From positions 1 to 14,542 of the forward strand of contig DATBFY010000533.1 in NCBI GenBank assembly GCA_036558265.1: a stretch of DNA of 14,542 nucleotides, given 5' to 3'. This DNA is from RYN-433 sp036558265 (GTDB taxonomy: Bacteria > Planctomycetota > Phycisphaerae > Tepidisphaerales > Tepidisphaeraceae). A model generated the notes under the pieces. That model saw only the letters and a program-made list of their open reading frames with translations, had not been told where the DNA came from and made no database searches. Position 1 is the first letter of the stretch; each line of letters opens with the position of its first letter. This document shows, piece after piece, positions 5,998 through 13,165 of this stretch. The translations under genes and the position numbers were made by a program.

Positions 5998-6034
5998 AGG
6001 AAAACAAGGATGAAGGTAGAAGGCAGAAGGATGA
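5998..6034. repeat. Purine-rich, AAGG-containing tract
   Basis: The spacer before the DUF2461 gene is almost all purine on the plus strand and repeats AGAAGG/AAGG units about every seven to ten bases. It provides several possible ribosome binding sites and two in-frame ATGs (6010 and 6031). A comparable purine tract with heptamer repeats is at 14393-14420. Confidence 0.4.
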
Positions 6035-6795
6035 AACAGATCACGGCAACGCGCAGTGCCCGCTTCGGTGGATTTTCCAGGAAGGTACCGGCGTTCTTCC
6101 GTGGGCTGGAGAAAAACAACAACCGCGAGTGGTTCACGCCGCGCAAAGAGTTCTTCGAGTCCGAGATCCGCGCCCCGATGGTCGAGCTGGTGACGCTGGT
6201 GAACGAGGACTTAAAGACGTTCGCGCTCGCGAATGCGGTGGCCGTACCCGCCAAGGCGATCTACCGCATCTACCGCGACACGCGGTTCTCGAAGGACAAG
6301 ACGCCGTACAAGACCCACATCGGGGCGATCTTCCCGCGGCAGGGCCTGCCCAAGCACGGCGGGGCGGGGTACTACTTCGGCGTGTCGCACAAGGGCCTGG
6401 TGGTCGCGGGCGGGATGTACGGACCCGGCCCCGAGGAACTGACAGCGATGCGGCAGGCGATCGCGGAAGAGCCGGGGCGGCTGGAGAAACTCGCATCGGA
6501 TCGGCGCCTGACGAAGGCGCTGGGGAAGTTGCAGGGCGATCGACTGGCACGGGTGCCCAAGGGGTTCGAGAAGTACGCCGACACGGCGGCGGGGCCGTGG
6601 CTGAAACACAAGCAGCTCTACTGGTACGTCGAGCTGCCCGTGGCGGTGGCGCTGTCGTCGGGGATCCGCAAAGCGGTGGTGGATAGGTTTAGGCGGATGG
6701 CGGAGGCGCTGGAGTGGATGAACGGGGCGATCCTGTCGCGCGTGACGAAGGACGGCCAGGAGGAGCGGCCGGTGCGTCCGGCGCCGATGTGGTAG
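6031..6795 (+). CDS. DUF2461 family protein
   Basis: This 254-residue protein belongs to DUF2461 (TIGR02453), a conserved family of unknown function. Characteristic blocks are the N-terminal FGGFSRKVPAFFRGLEKNN with NREWF (12-35), then the RIYRDTRFSKDKTPYKTHIG block and the YYFGVSHKGLVVAGGMYGP block, and a C-terminal WLKHKQLYWY block. It has no signal peptide or membrane segment. I chose ATG 6031 with AAGG seven bases upstream; ATG 6010 is in frame and also preceded by AGG, so the protein could be seven residues longer. It ends in TAG, followed at once by a degenerate hairpin. Neighbours give no functional clue. Confidence 0.9.
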   Translation: MKQITATRSARFGGFSRKVPAFFRGLEKNNNREWFTPRKEFFESEIRAPMVELVTLVNEDLKTFALANAVAVPAKAIYRIYRDTRFSKDKTPYKTHIGAIFPRQGLPKHGGAGYYFGVSHKGLVVAGGMYGPGPEELTAMRQAIAEEPGRLEKLASDRRLTKALGKLQGDRLARVPKGFEKYADTAAGPWLKHKQLYWYVELPVAVALSSGIRKAVVDRFRRMAEALEWMNGAILSRVTKDGQEERPVRPAPMW

Positions 6796-6817
6796 CCGGG
6801 GTCCCTCGCGGGGTCGG
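6792..6817 (+). repeat. Degenerate GTAG-headed hairpin at a stop codon
   Basis: The TAG stop of the DUF2461 gene lies in GTAG, followed by CCGGGGTCCC, TCGC and GGGGTCGG, which can form an imperfect stem (CCG/CGG outside, CCC/GGG inside). The arrangement, with stop codon inside the head and hairpin directly after, repeats what is seen at 1225-1228 and 11869-11889, but pairing here is poor. Confidence 0.35.
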
Positions 6818-6861
6818 AGCGGGCTCGGAACGTGCGCTGCAACAAGGTGAGCAAGCCACGC

Positions 6862-6915
6862 TATGATGGTTTGAAGTGCCGGACTTCCGCGCTTGGTTCC
6901 GCGATGCGATCGCGG
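6862..6915 (+). promoter_or_regulatory. Possible promoter and palindrome upstream of the DUF1549 gene
   Basis: The 182-base spacer 6796-6977 contains TATGAT (6862-6867), five of six matches to a -10 box but with no convincing -35. It also contains the perfect 17-bp palindrome CCGCGAT-GCG-ATCGCGG (6899-6915). If the box is used, the leader of the DUF1549/DUF1553 gene is about 100 bases and includes the palindrome as a hairpin. A 27-codon frame starting GTG at 6876 also spans it. No functional claim is made for that frame. Confidence 0.3.
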
Positions 6916-6977
6916 TGTCGGGAGGCAGGCATCTCGCGGTGCGCAACGCCCCGCTTTGACGCGATCGGAATGCTGGG

Positions 6978-9488
6978 ATGTGGATGAGGCCGGTGATCTG
7001 GGTTGGAGTTGTGTCGCTCGCGGCGTGGACGTTTTCCACGGCTGCGGTGGATTTGCCCACCGGTTCGGCGACCCTCTCAAACGATGCGGCCCAGTTCTTC
7101 GAGAAGAGCGTTCGGCCGGTACTGGTGGAAAAGTGTTATTCCTGCCATTCCGCCCAGGCGAAGAAGCTGAAGGGGAAGCTGCGGCTCGACTCGCGCCAGG
7201 GCGTCGCCAAAGGTGGGGAGAACGGGGCCATCATCGTCGGCCGCGATCCGGAGCAAAGCCGCCTGATCCAGGCGATTCGCTGGACCGATCCCGACCTGCA
7301 GATGCCGCCGAAGGAGAAGCTGACCGCCCAGCAGATCGCATCGCTGGAACAGTGGGTGCGGATGGGCGCCCCCGACCCGCGCGACGGCGTCGCGGCGGCC
7401 TCGAATCCCGGCGCGGGGGCCAAGGGCATCGACCTGGCGCAGGGCCGAAAGTGGTGGGCGTTTCAACCGGTGGCACCGATCGACGCCCCGGCGGGAGACG
7501 ACGCGCATTGGGCCAAATCGAAGATCGATTCCTTCGTGCTCGCGAAGCTTCGTGAGAATCATCTTGAGCCCTCGCCCGCCGCCGATCGCCGAACCTTGAT
7601 CCGCCGCGCCTTCCTCGACCTGACCGGACTTCGCCCCAGCTACGAGCAGGTCGAGGCGTTCGCCAACGATCCCTCGCCCGACGCCTACCCGCGACTGATC
7701 GAGCAACTGCTCGCCTCGCCACACTATGGTGAGCGGTGGGGGCGGTATTGGCTGGACGTGGTCCGCTACGGCGAGGACAACTTCACCGGCGAGGCGACGA
7801 CGCCGCCGTTCCCGTTCGCCTGGCGCTACCGCGATTGGGTGATCGACGCGATCAACCGGGACGTGCCCTACGATCACTTCGTCAAGCTGCAACTGGCGGC
7901 CGACCTGATGCCCGGCACGCCGCGGCGCGACCTGGTGGCGCTGGGGTTCCTCGGGGCTGCGCCGCAGTATCACAAGGACGGGCGGCTGTCGAAGGAGGTC
8001 GTCGAGACGCTCTACACCGACGACTGGGACGAACGCGTCGATACGGTCACGCGCGGGATCCTGGGCCTGACCGTCGCGTGCGCCCGCTGTCACGATCACA
8101 AGTTCGACCCGATCCCGACCGCCGATTATTACCGGCTTGCGGGCGTCTTCGCGTCCACGGTGGCGGCGCCGCGCCCTCTGGCGCAAATCGACCCGGGCGC
8201 CGAGACCCGTTTCATGGCCGCCACGCAGCGGATCTTCTACCTCAGCTATGTCGCGAACCTCTTGCGCGACGAGCCGGGCACGAAGGTCGCCGAGGCCCGC
8301 CAGAAGGTCCTGCGGTACACGGCCGAAATGGAGAGGGTCAGGGAACAGAACGCCCCGCTTCGCGAGCATCACCCCGAGATGTACGCGTACCTGTCGCAAC
8401 TGGCCAAGCGCCCGGCGCCGTATCCCGACCAGGCGACGACGCAGCCGGCGAAGCCCGCCATGCCCGCCGGGTTCAGGGGCCGCGGCCGGCGCGGCGCGTC
8501 CACCGAGCCGTTCTTCCAGGCGGTGTTTGACGCCGGGCTCTGGGTGGACGGCTCGGATCCGGACCTGACCATGACCGACGTGCGGCCGGGTGAGGCGCAC
8601 GACCTGAACGTTCTGGCAGGCGGCAGTGTCTCCAGGGCCGGGGCCGTTGCCCACCGCGGTTTCCTCTCGGTTCTTGCCAAGGGCGATCCCGATTTCCACC
8701 AGGGCTCCGGGCGGCGCGAGCTGGCCGACCGTATCTTCAGCGACGCCGCGCCGCTGGCAGCCCGGGTGATCGTCAACCGCGTCTGGGCCTGGCACTTCGG
8801 CAAGCCGATCGTCGCCACGCCCAGCGACTTCGGGGCGCAGGGGGAGAAGCCGACGCATCCGCAACTGCTCGACGACCTGGCGGCCCGCTTCATCCAGAAC
8901 GGCTACTCGCTCAAGTGGCTGCACCGCCAGATCATGCTCTCGGCGGCCTACCAGCAGTCCAGCCAGCCGCGCGACAACGCGCAGCGGCTTGACCCGGCCA
9001 ACCGCCTGCTGTGGCGCATGAACCCGCGACGGCTCGATGTCGAGGCGTATCGTGACTGCCTGCTCCAGGCCAGCGGCAGCCTGGACGACCGGGTCGGCGG
9101 TCCCTCGATCGATCTCGATCAGCCGGAGAACACGCGCCGCACCGTCTACGGACGGGTCAGCCGCGGGCGAATGAGCTCGCTGCTCCAGCTTTATGATTTT
9201 CCCGAAGCGACGATGCACAGCCCGCAGCGGGAGGTCACGACCTCGCCGCTCCAGCAGTTGTTCGTTATGAACAGCGGATTCGTGCAGGACCGGGCCGCGG
9301 CGCTGGCACGGTCCGTCGAGCGTGAGACGTCCCTTGACGCCAGGGTGCGCGGGATGTATCGACGGACGTTCGGCCGCGAGCCCAGCAAGACGGAGCTTAA
9401 GCTCGGCGAGCAATTCCTCGCGAGTTCGACGCCGGCCGAGTACGCGCAGGCGCTGCTGTGCACCAACGAGGAGATCTTTTGGCCCTGA
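6978..9488 (+). CDS. PSCyt1-DUF1549-DUF1553 planctomycete cytochrome-c-like protein
   Basis: This 836-residue exported protein is typical of planctomycetes. Residues 1-23 look like a signal peptide. The PSCyt1 domain follows with C53-Y-S-C56-H57, a c-type haem site, and M109 in LQMPP as probable axial ligand. DUF1549 spans about 183-395, including FLDLTGLRP (212-220) and YGERWGRYWLDVVRY (250-264), and a second C-x-x-C-H at C368-C371-H372 within CARCHDHKFDP. A low-complexity Pro/Ala/Arg-rich linker (about 478-508) leads to DUF1553 (about 545-775) with VNRVWAWHFG and SAAYQQSS. The role is unknown; periplasmic electron transfer or polymer breakdown has been suggested for such proteins. ATG 6978 has GGA eight bases upstream; ATG 6984 is also possible. 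The gene overlaps the DUF1501 gene by ten bases. Confidence 0.95.
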   Translation: MWMRPVIWVGVVSLAAWTFSTAAVDLPTGSATLSNDAAQFFEKSVRPVLVEKCYSCHSAQAKKLKGKLRLDSRQGVAKGGENGAIIVGRDPEQSRLIQAIRWTDPDLQMPPKEKLTAQQIASLEQWVRMGAPDPRDGVAAASNPGAGAKGIDLAQGRKWWAFQPVAPIDAPAGDDAHWAKSKIDSFVLAKLRENHLEPSPAADRRTLIRRAFLDLTGLRPSYEQVEAFANDPSPDAYPRLIEQLLASPHYGERWGRYWLDVVRYGEDNFTGEATTPPFPFAWRYRDWVIDAINRDVPYDHFVKLQLAADLMPGTPRRDLVALGFLGAAPQYHKDGRLSKEVVETLYTDDWDERVDTVTRGILGLTVACARCHDHKFDPIPTADYYRLAGVFASTVAAPRPLAQIDPGAETRFMAATQRIFYLSYVANLLRDEPGTKVAEARQKVLRYTAEMERVREQNAPLREHHPEMYAYLSQLAKRPAPYPDQATTQPAKPAMPAGFRGRGRRGASTEPFFQAVFDAGLWVDGSDPDLTMTDVRPGEAHDLNVLAGGSVSRAGAVAHRGFLSVLAKGDPDFHQGSGRRELADRIFSDAAPLAARVIVNRVWAWHFGKPIVATPSDFGAQGEKPTHPQLLDDLAARFIQNGYSLKWLHRQIMLSAAYQQSSQPRDNAQRLDPANRLLWRMNPRRLDVEAYRDCLLQASGSLDDRVGGPSIDLDQPENTRRTVYGRVSRGRMSSLLQLYDFPEATMHSPQREVTTSPLQQLFVMNSGFVQDRAAALARSVERETSLDARVRGMYRRTFGREPSKTELKLGEQFLASSTPAEYAQALLCTNEEIFWP

Positions 9489-10879
9489 ACCCGGCGACAA
9501 CCCCATCGCGACGTGCCTTTATCCAATCGCTCAGCGCGGGACTGGGATCGGTCGGACTTTTGGGCATGCTGGCCGACCAGAGCGCCCGTGCCGCCGCCAC
9601 GCCTGCCGCCCCCGCCGCCCCGCCCGGGCTTGCGCAATTCGCGCCCAGGGCGCGGCACAACATCGTCCTGTTCATGCCGGGCGGCCCGTCGCAGATGGAC
9701 CTCTTTGACCCCAAGCCGGCGCTCCAGCAATACGCCGGGCAACGCCCCCCTTCGGTCAACCTGCGAACTGAGCGCACGACTGGCGGGCTGCTGCCGTCCC
9801 CCTTCACCTTCAAAAAATATGGGCAGGCGGGAATCGACGTCAGCGAGCTTCTGCCGAACCTGGCAGCAATGGTGGACGACCTTTGCGTCGTCCGGTCGAT
9901 GTACACCTTCAACCCCACCCACGGCCCGGCGCGCGCCCTCTTTCACTCCGGCAACATCGGCGCCACGCGGCCCTCGATGGGATCGTGGCTCGATTACGGC
10001 CTGGGAACCGAGAACCATAACCTCCCCGGCTTCGTCGTCTTGAGTCCCGGCGGGGGCGGCGCGGGCGCCGGCGCGCGCAGCGGCTTCCTCCCCGCACGTC
10101 ACCAGGGCACCTCGCTCGACTGCTCGGTCACCGAGCCGCAGCGGATGATCCGATACCTGCAGAACCGGCAGCTCAGCGGCCCCGCCCAGCGCCGCCAGCT
10201 CGACCTGGTCCAGGAACTCAACCGCGAGCACGAGCGCGCGTTCGGCGCTGATGAGTTCCTCGAGGGCCGCATCCAGGCGATGGAGACTGCCTATCGGATG
10301 CAGGCCGAGGCGACCGATGCCTTCGACATCCGCAAGGAGCCCGAGGCGATCCGCCAGGAGTACGGCAACACCCCCTTCGCCAACGGCTGCCTGCTCGCCC
10401 GGCGCCTGGTGGAGCGCGGCGTGCGATCGGTGCACGTCTACTACGGCCCGGGCCAGCCCTGGGACGACCACAGCCACATCAACAAGAACCTCCGCGGTCG
10501 TTGCCCCGACATGGACCAGGCATCGGCCGCGCTGATCCGCGATCTCAAGCGCCGCGGGCTGCTGGACCAGACCGCCGTCGTCTGGGGCGGCGAGTTCGGC
10601 CGCACCCCCGTCTCCGAGAGCCGCGACGGCCGCGACCACAACCCCTACGGTTACACGATGTTCATGGCCGGCGGCGGCTTCAAGGGCGGGATCTGCCACG
10701 GCGCCACCGACGAGTTCGGCTTCAAGGCCGTCGAGGATCGCGTCTCCATCCACGACCTGCACGCCACCCTGCTCCAGGTCCTGGGCATCGACCACGAGAA
10801 GCTGACCTACCGCTACGCCGGCCGCGACTTCCGCCTGACCGACGTCTACGGGCAGGTGGTCCACGAGCTGCTCGCCTGA
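9479..10879 (+). CDS. DUF1501 family protein with Tat signal
   Basis: This 466-residue DUF1501 protein is the usual partner of DUF1549/DUF1553 proteins. DUF1501 is related to the alkaline phosphatase/sulfatase superfamily, but no reaction is established. The N-terminus carries a twin-arginine signal, S10-R-R-A-F-I15, then a hydrophobic region and a cleavage site near ARAA (36-39), so it is exported folded. Recognisable blocks are NIVLFMPGGPSQMDLFDPK, THGPARALFHSG, GSWLDYGLG, WGGEFGRTP and GRDHNPYGYTMFMAGGG. I chose TTG 9479 because GAGGAG lies five bases upstream, inside the end of the preceding gene; a GTG at 9458 would add seven residues but lacks a site. The ten-base overlap and internal ribosome site indicate coupled translation with the DUF1549 gene. 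Confidence 0.94.
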   Translation: MALNPATTPSRRAFIQSLSAGLGSVGLLGMLADQSARAAATPAAPAAPPGLAQFAPRARHNIVLFMPGGPSQMDLFDPKPALQQYAGQRPPSVNLRTERTTGGLLPSPFTFKKYGQAGIDVSELLPNLAAMVDDLCVVRSMYTFNPTHGPARALFHSGNIGATRPSMGSWLDYGLGTENHNLPGFVVLSPGGGGAGAGARSGFLPARHQGTSLDCSVTEPQRMIRYLQNRQLSGPAQRRQLDLVQELNREHERAFGADEFLEGRIQAMETAYRMQAEATDAFDIRKEPEAIRQEYGNTPFANGCLLARRLVERGVRSVHVYYGPGQPWDDHSHINKNLRGRCPDMDQASAALIRDLKRRGLLDQTAVVWGGEFGRTPVSESRDGRDHNPYGYTMFMAGGGFKGGICHGATDEFGFKAVEDRVSIHDLHATLLQVLGIDHEKLTYRYAGRDFRLTDVYGQVVHELLA

Positions 10880-10896
10880 CGACAACGGGAGGGCGA

Positions 10897-10911
10897 GGCT
10901 CCGTCCGAGCC
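10897..10911. repeat. Short intergenic hairpin after the DUF1501 gene
   Basis: GGCTC and GAGCC pair around a 5-base loop, 17 bases after the DUF1501 stop, in the context GAGGGCGAGGCTC...GAGCCG. From memory, similar GAGGCTC/GAGCC hairpins recur in planctomycete spacers. It may serve as a terminator; a pyrimidine run (TCTTCTTCTCCC) follows. Confidence 0.45.
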
Positions 10912-10921
10912 GTCTTCTTCT

Positions 10922-10959
10922 CCCTCTCTCGGTACTCCGGGAGAGGACTGGGGTGAGGG
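10922..10959 (+). repeat. REP-like CCTCTC hairpin with TGGGGTGAGGG tail
   Basis: CCTCTCTCGG (10923-10932) pairs with CCGGGAGAGG (10937-10946) over ten bases, with one G-T wobble, around TACT. It is followed by ACTGGGGTGAGGG. The form 'CCCTCTC hairpin GAGAGG then TGGGGTGAGGG' is a very widespread bacterial intergenic repeat, and reverse-strand frames across it give the familiar spurious peptide PHPSPLPEYRERE seen in many genomes. This copy is slightly degenerate in the stem. Confidence 0.7.
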
Positions 10960-11006
10960 TCTTCATTCAATACCGTCTACGGACCGGGCTCACACGTCCA
11001 AGCTCG

Positions 11007-11050
11007 CCCCCCCCCAAAAAACGTCATTTGACTTTTCACACCCCCCTTTT
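11007..11050. other. Homopolymer-rich segment before the FAH-family gene
   Basis: Nine C followed by six A (11007-11021) and six C followed by four T (11041-11050) lie just upstream of the FAH-family start, with TTTGAC present twice 21 bases apart (11027 and 11048). No clear -10 box or ribosome binding site accompanies them. Length change at the C run is plausible but not shown. Confidence 0.4.
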
Positions 11051-11062
11051 GACATTACGTCG

Positions 11063-11872
11063 ATGCGCATCATCCGCTTCGTTTCTGGCGGCCAGCTACA
11101 TCTCGGCCAACCGCTCGACGACCGCTTCACCACCGCCCTGCGAATCGATGGCGACCTCCTCGGCCAATACCGCGTCACCGACCAGCGCCTCAAAGTGGAC
11201 AAGCTGCTCGCGCCGATCGTCCCATCCGACATCCTCTGCATCGGCCTGAACTACCGCGAGCACGCCGCCGAATCCGGCAGCCAGATCCCCGTCAATCCGA
11301 TGCTCTTCATCAAGTCGGGGAACACGCTGCAGAACCCGCTCGACCCGATCCTGATCCCGCGGCGGTCGGGCCAGATCGACTACGAGTGCGAGCTGGCGGT
11401 GATCATCGGGCCCGGGCCCGCCAAGGACGTTGCGCGGGAGCGCGCACTCGATTACGTCCTGGGGTACACGTGCGCCAATGACGTCTCAAGCCGCGACTGG
11501 CAGCGCGAGAAGTCCCTGGGCGGCGGGCAGTTCGCGCGCGGCAAGTCGTTTGACACGTTCTGCCCGATCGGTCCGGCCATCGTCACGCGGGACGAGATCG
11601 CCAATCCCAATGCGCTGCGCATCAAGACGATCCTCAACGGCCAGACCATGCAGGATCACACGACCGCCGACATGATCTTCGACGTGCCGGCGCTGATCGA
11701 GTCGCTCTCGAGCACGATGACCCTGCGCCCCGGCAGCATCATCCTGACCGGCACGCCCCAGGGCGTGGGCTTCGCGCGCACGCCCCCGGTCTGGCTGAAG
11801 GACGGCGACACCTGCGTGATCGAGATCGAGGGGATCGGGCGGCTGGAGAACCCGGTGAGGAACGCCCGGTAG
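11063..11872 (+). CDS. Fumarylacetoacetate hydrolase family protein
   Basis: This 269-residue cytosolic enzyme belongs to the FAH superfamily, whose members use a divalent metal to hydrolyse, hydrate or decarboxylate 2-oxo acids (acylpyruvase, oxaloacetate decarboxylase, 2-hydroxyhepta-2,4-diene-1,7-dioate isomerase and others). An N-terminal domain of about 55 residues precedes the catalytic fold. Landmarks are CIGLNYREHAAE (59-70, with H67), DYECELAVIIG (106-116, with metal ligands E108 and E110), ANDVSSRDWQ (138-147, with D140) and GKSFDTFCPIGP (160-171), then the closing TGTPQGVGF segment. The start ATG 11063 has no ribosome binding site. Its exact substrate cannot be read from the sequence, and no aromatic degradation genes are nearby. 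It ends in TAG inside a GTAGG-headed hairpin. Confidence 0.94.
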   Translation: MRIIRFVSGGQLHLGQPLDDRFTTALRIDGDLLGQYRVTDQRLKVDKLLAPIVPSDILCIGLNYREHAAESGSQIPVNPMLFIKSGNTLQNPLDPILIPRRSGQIDYECELAVIIGPGPAKDVARERALDYVLGYTCANDVSSRDWQREKSLGGGQFARGKSFDTFCPIGPAIVTRDEIANPNALRIKTILNGQTMQDHTTADMIFDVPALIESLSSTMTLRPGSIILTGTPQGVGFARTPPVWLKDGDTCVIEIEGIGRLENPVRNAR

Positions 11873-11910
11873 GGCTCGCTTCAGCGAGCGAGATTGGCCT
11901 CGCTCGGCCC
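11869..11910 (+). repeat. GTAGG-headed hairpin with competing downstream stem
   Basis: The TAG stop of the FAH-family gene is part of GTAGG. It is followed by GCTCGCT (11874-11880) and AGCGAGC (11883-11889), a hairpin of six to seven pairs. Overlapping it, CGAGCGAG (11885-11892) can instead pair with CTCGCTCG (11899-11906) around ATTGGC. The two folds exclude each other. GGC/GCC continues outward and a T-rich stretch (GCTTTGTTTCC) follows, so it may terminate transcription. The head and stop-codon placement match the element at 1106-1228. Confidence 0.55.
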
Positions 11911-11972
11911 AATTGCTTTGTTTCCAACTTCCGCGCGCCCCGGCGGTAACATGGGCAGACGCCTGATTGCTG

Positions 11973-13139
11973 ATGCGCGCCAAGATCTCCGTAATCCTCC
12001 TCACGTCCGTCGCCGCGATTCTGCAAGCCGGCCCGGCGCGCGCCGACGACCGCGATGATTTCCGGCAGATGATCGAGCAGCAGCGGCGGACCCAGGAGAT
12101 GTTCATCCGCCGCCTCGATCCCCTCCCGGGCAAGCGCAAGATCCAGGACCTGCTCCGCGTCGCCTCGGACGCCGGCAAGCTGGTTATCCGATCCCCGATC
12201 TTCGACAACGCGGCCGACGCGGCGCACCTGCGCAATCGCCAGGTCCGCGCCGAGGTTGAAGGGTTCGACGGCCAGTGCACGCTTATGGTCCAGTCGATCG
12301 GCAACGGCGGGTCCCAGTACTTCACGTTCAGCAACGTGTCCTACCCGAACTCGGACGGGATCGCACAGCTTCGGGTCACCGCCCAGCCGGGTTACCTGCA
12401 GATCGTCAAGACCTATACCTCGCGCTCGGGCAACTTCAACCTGAACCTCATCCAGTCCTGGGGCCGTGCGTCGTACGCCCAGCCGGACGGCGTGCAACTG
12501 GGCGTCTACGGGACCGACGCCAGCGGCCGGCCGACCGTCGGCGTCAGCCTCGCCGAGCCCGACTTCCTCACCCTGCGGCGCAAGCACTCGCGCGTGGTGA
12601 ACGAGCACCTGCGCCCGCTCCTGCGCCAGCTCAAGCTCGAGGCCCTCTTCGCGGTCGACCGCTCGCTCGCCTGGCAGGTCTTCGCCGACGACTACAAGGG
12701 CAACGACGCGCTGGCCCGCCAGGTCGACGCGCTGCTGGCGGGTCTGGATCGCGACGGCTACCAGGAGCGCGACGCCGCTCGCCGCGCCATCCAGAACCTC
12801 GGCCCCGACGCCGCCCTGGTCATCTACCGGATGAACCGCGGCGCCCTCACCGTCGAGCAGAACTGCCAGCTCGACGCGGTGCTGGCGTCCTACTCGTTCG
12901 TCTCGCGCGAGGAGGCCCGCCGACTGGCAGGCGACGTCGATTTCCTGCTCGACTGCCTCTACGTCGACGACGCCGACGTGCGCGCCACGGCCGCCCACTA
13001 CCTCGAAAAGGCGGTCGGGCACCAGGTCGCGTTCGACGCCGCCGACAACGACTACGACCACCGCGCCGCCCGCGTCGAGACGCTGCGCCAGGCACTCTCG
13101 CCCACCGCCGCAACCACCCGCCCAACCAACCCGCACTGA
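11973..13139 (+). CDS. Secreted hypothetical protein with HEAT-like C-terminal region
   Basis: I do not recognise a named family for this 388-residue protein. Residues 1-24 form a signal peptide ending ARA/DD, so it is exported. A charged segment (25-60) with DDFRQMIEQQRRTQEMF may form a coiled coil. A middle domain (about 90-200) is rich in strands and contains GGSQYFTFSNVSYPNSDG and the SGNFNLNLIQSWG block. The last part (about 250-350) has two helical repeats of HEAT type: a DGYQERDAARRAIQNLG unit and a DDADVRATAAHYLEKAVG unit, both with the conserved Arg/Ala pattern of planctomycete HEAT-like repeats. A short Thr/Pro tail ends it. ATG 11973 is preferred over the TTG two codons earlier, and there is no clear ribosome binding site. 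It converges on ilvA with 26 bases between. Confidence 0.85.
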   Translation: MRAKISVILLTSVAAILQAGPARADDRDDFRQMIEQQRRTQEMFIRRLDPLPGKRKIQDLLRVASDAGKLVIRSPIFDNAADAAHLRNRQVRAEVEGFDGQCTLMVQSIGNGGSQYFTFSNVSYPNSDGIAQLRVTAQPGYLQIVKTYTSRSGNFNLNLIQSWGRASYAQPDGVQLGVYGTDASGRPTVGVSLAEPDFLTLRRKHSRVVNEHLRPLLRQLKLEALFAVDRSLAWQVFADDYKGNDALARQVDALLAGLDRDGYQERDAARRAIQNLGPDAALVIYRMNRGALTVEQNCQLDAVLASYSFVSREEARRLAGDVDFLLDCLYVDDADVRATAAHYLEKAVGHQVAFDAADNDYDHRAARVETLRQALSPTAATTRPTNPH

Positions 13140-13165
13140 CCCATTGCTCCTTGTCCCCTCGTCTC

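Noticed and set aside
6876..6959. 27-codon frame starting GTG, eight bases after TATGAT, upstream of the DUF1549 gene
   Set aside because: It could be a leaderless leader peptide, but there is no composition or conservation evidence, and the palindrome inside it explains some of its structure.
7077..9506. 809-codon open frame on the minus strand opposite the DUF1549/DUF1553 gene
   Set aside because: It is exactly antisense to a well-recognised gene, is Arg/Gly/Val-rich with no family motifs, and such frames are expected in GC-rich coding sequence.
9191..10966. 591-codon minus-strand frame opposite the DUF1501 gene
   Set aside because: It is antisense to DUF1501 and begins inside the CCTCTC repeat; its first residues are the familiar spurious repeat-derived peptide.
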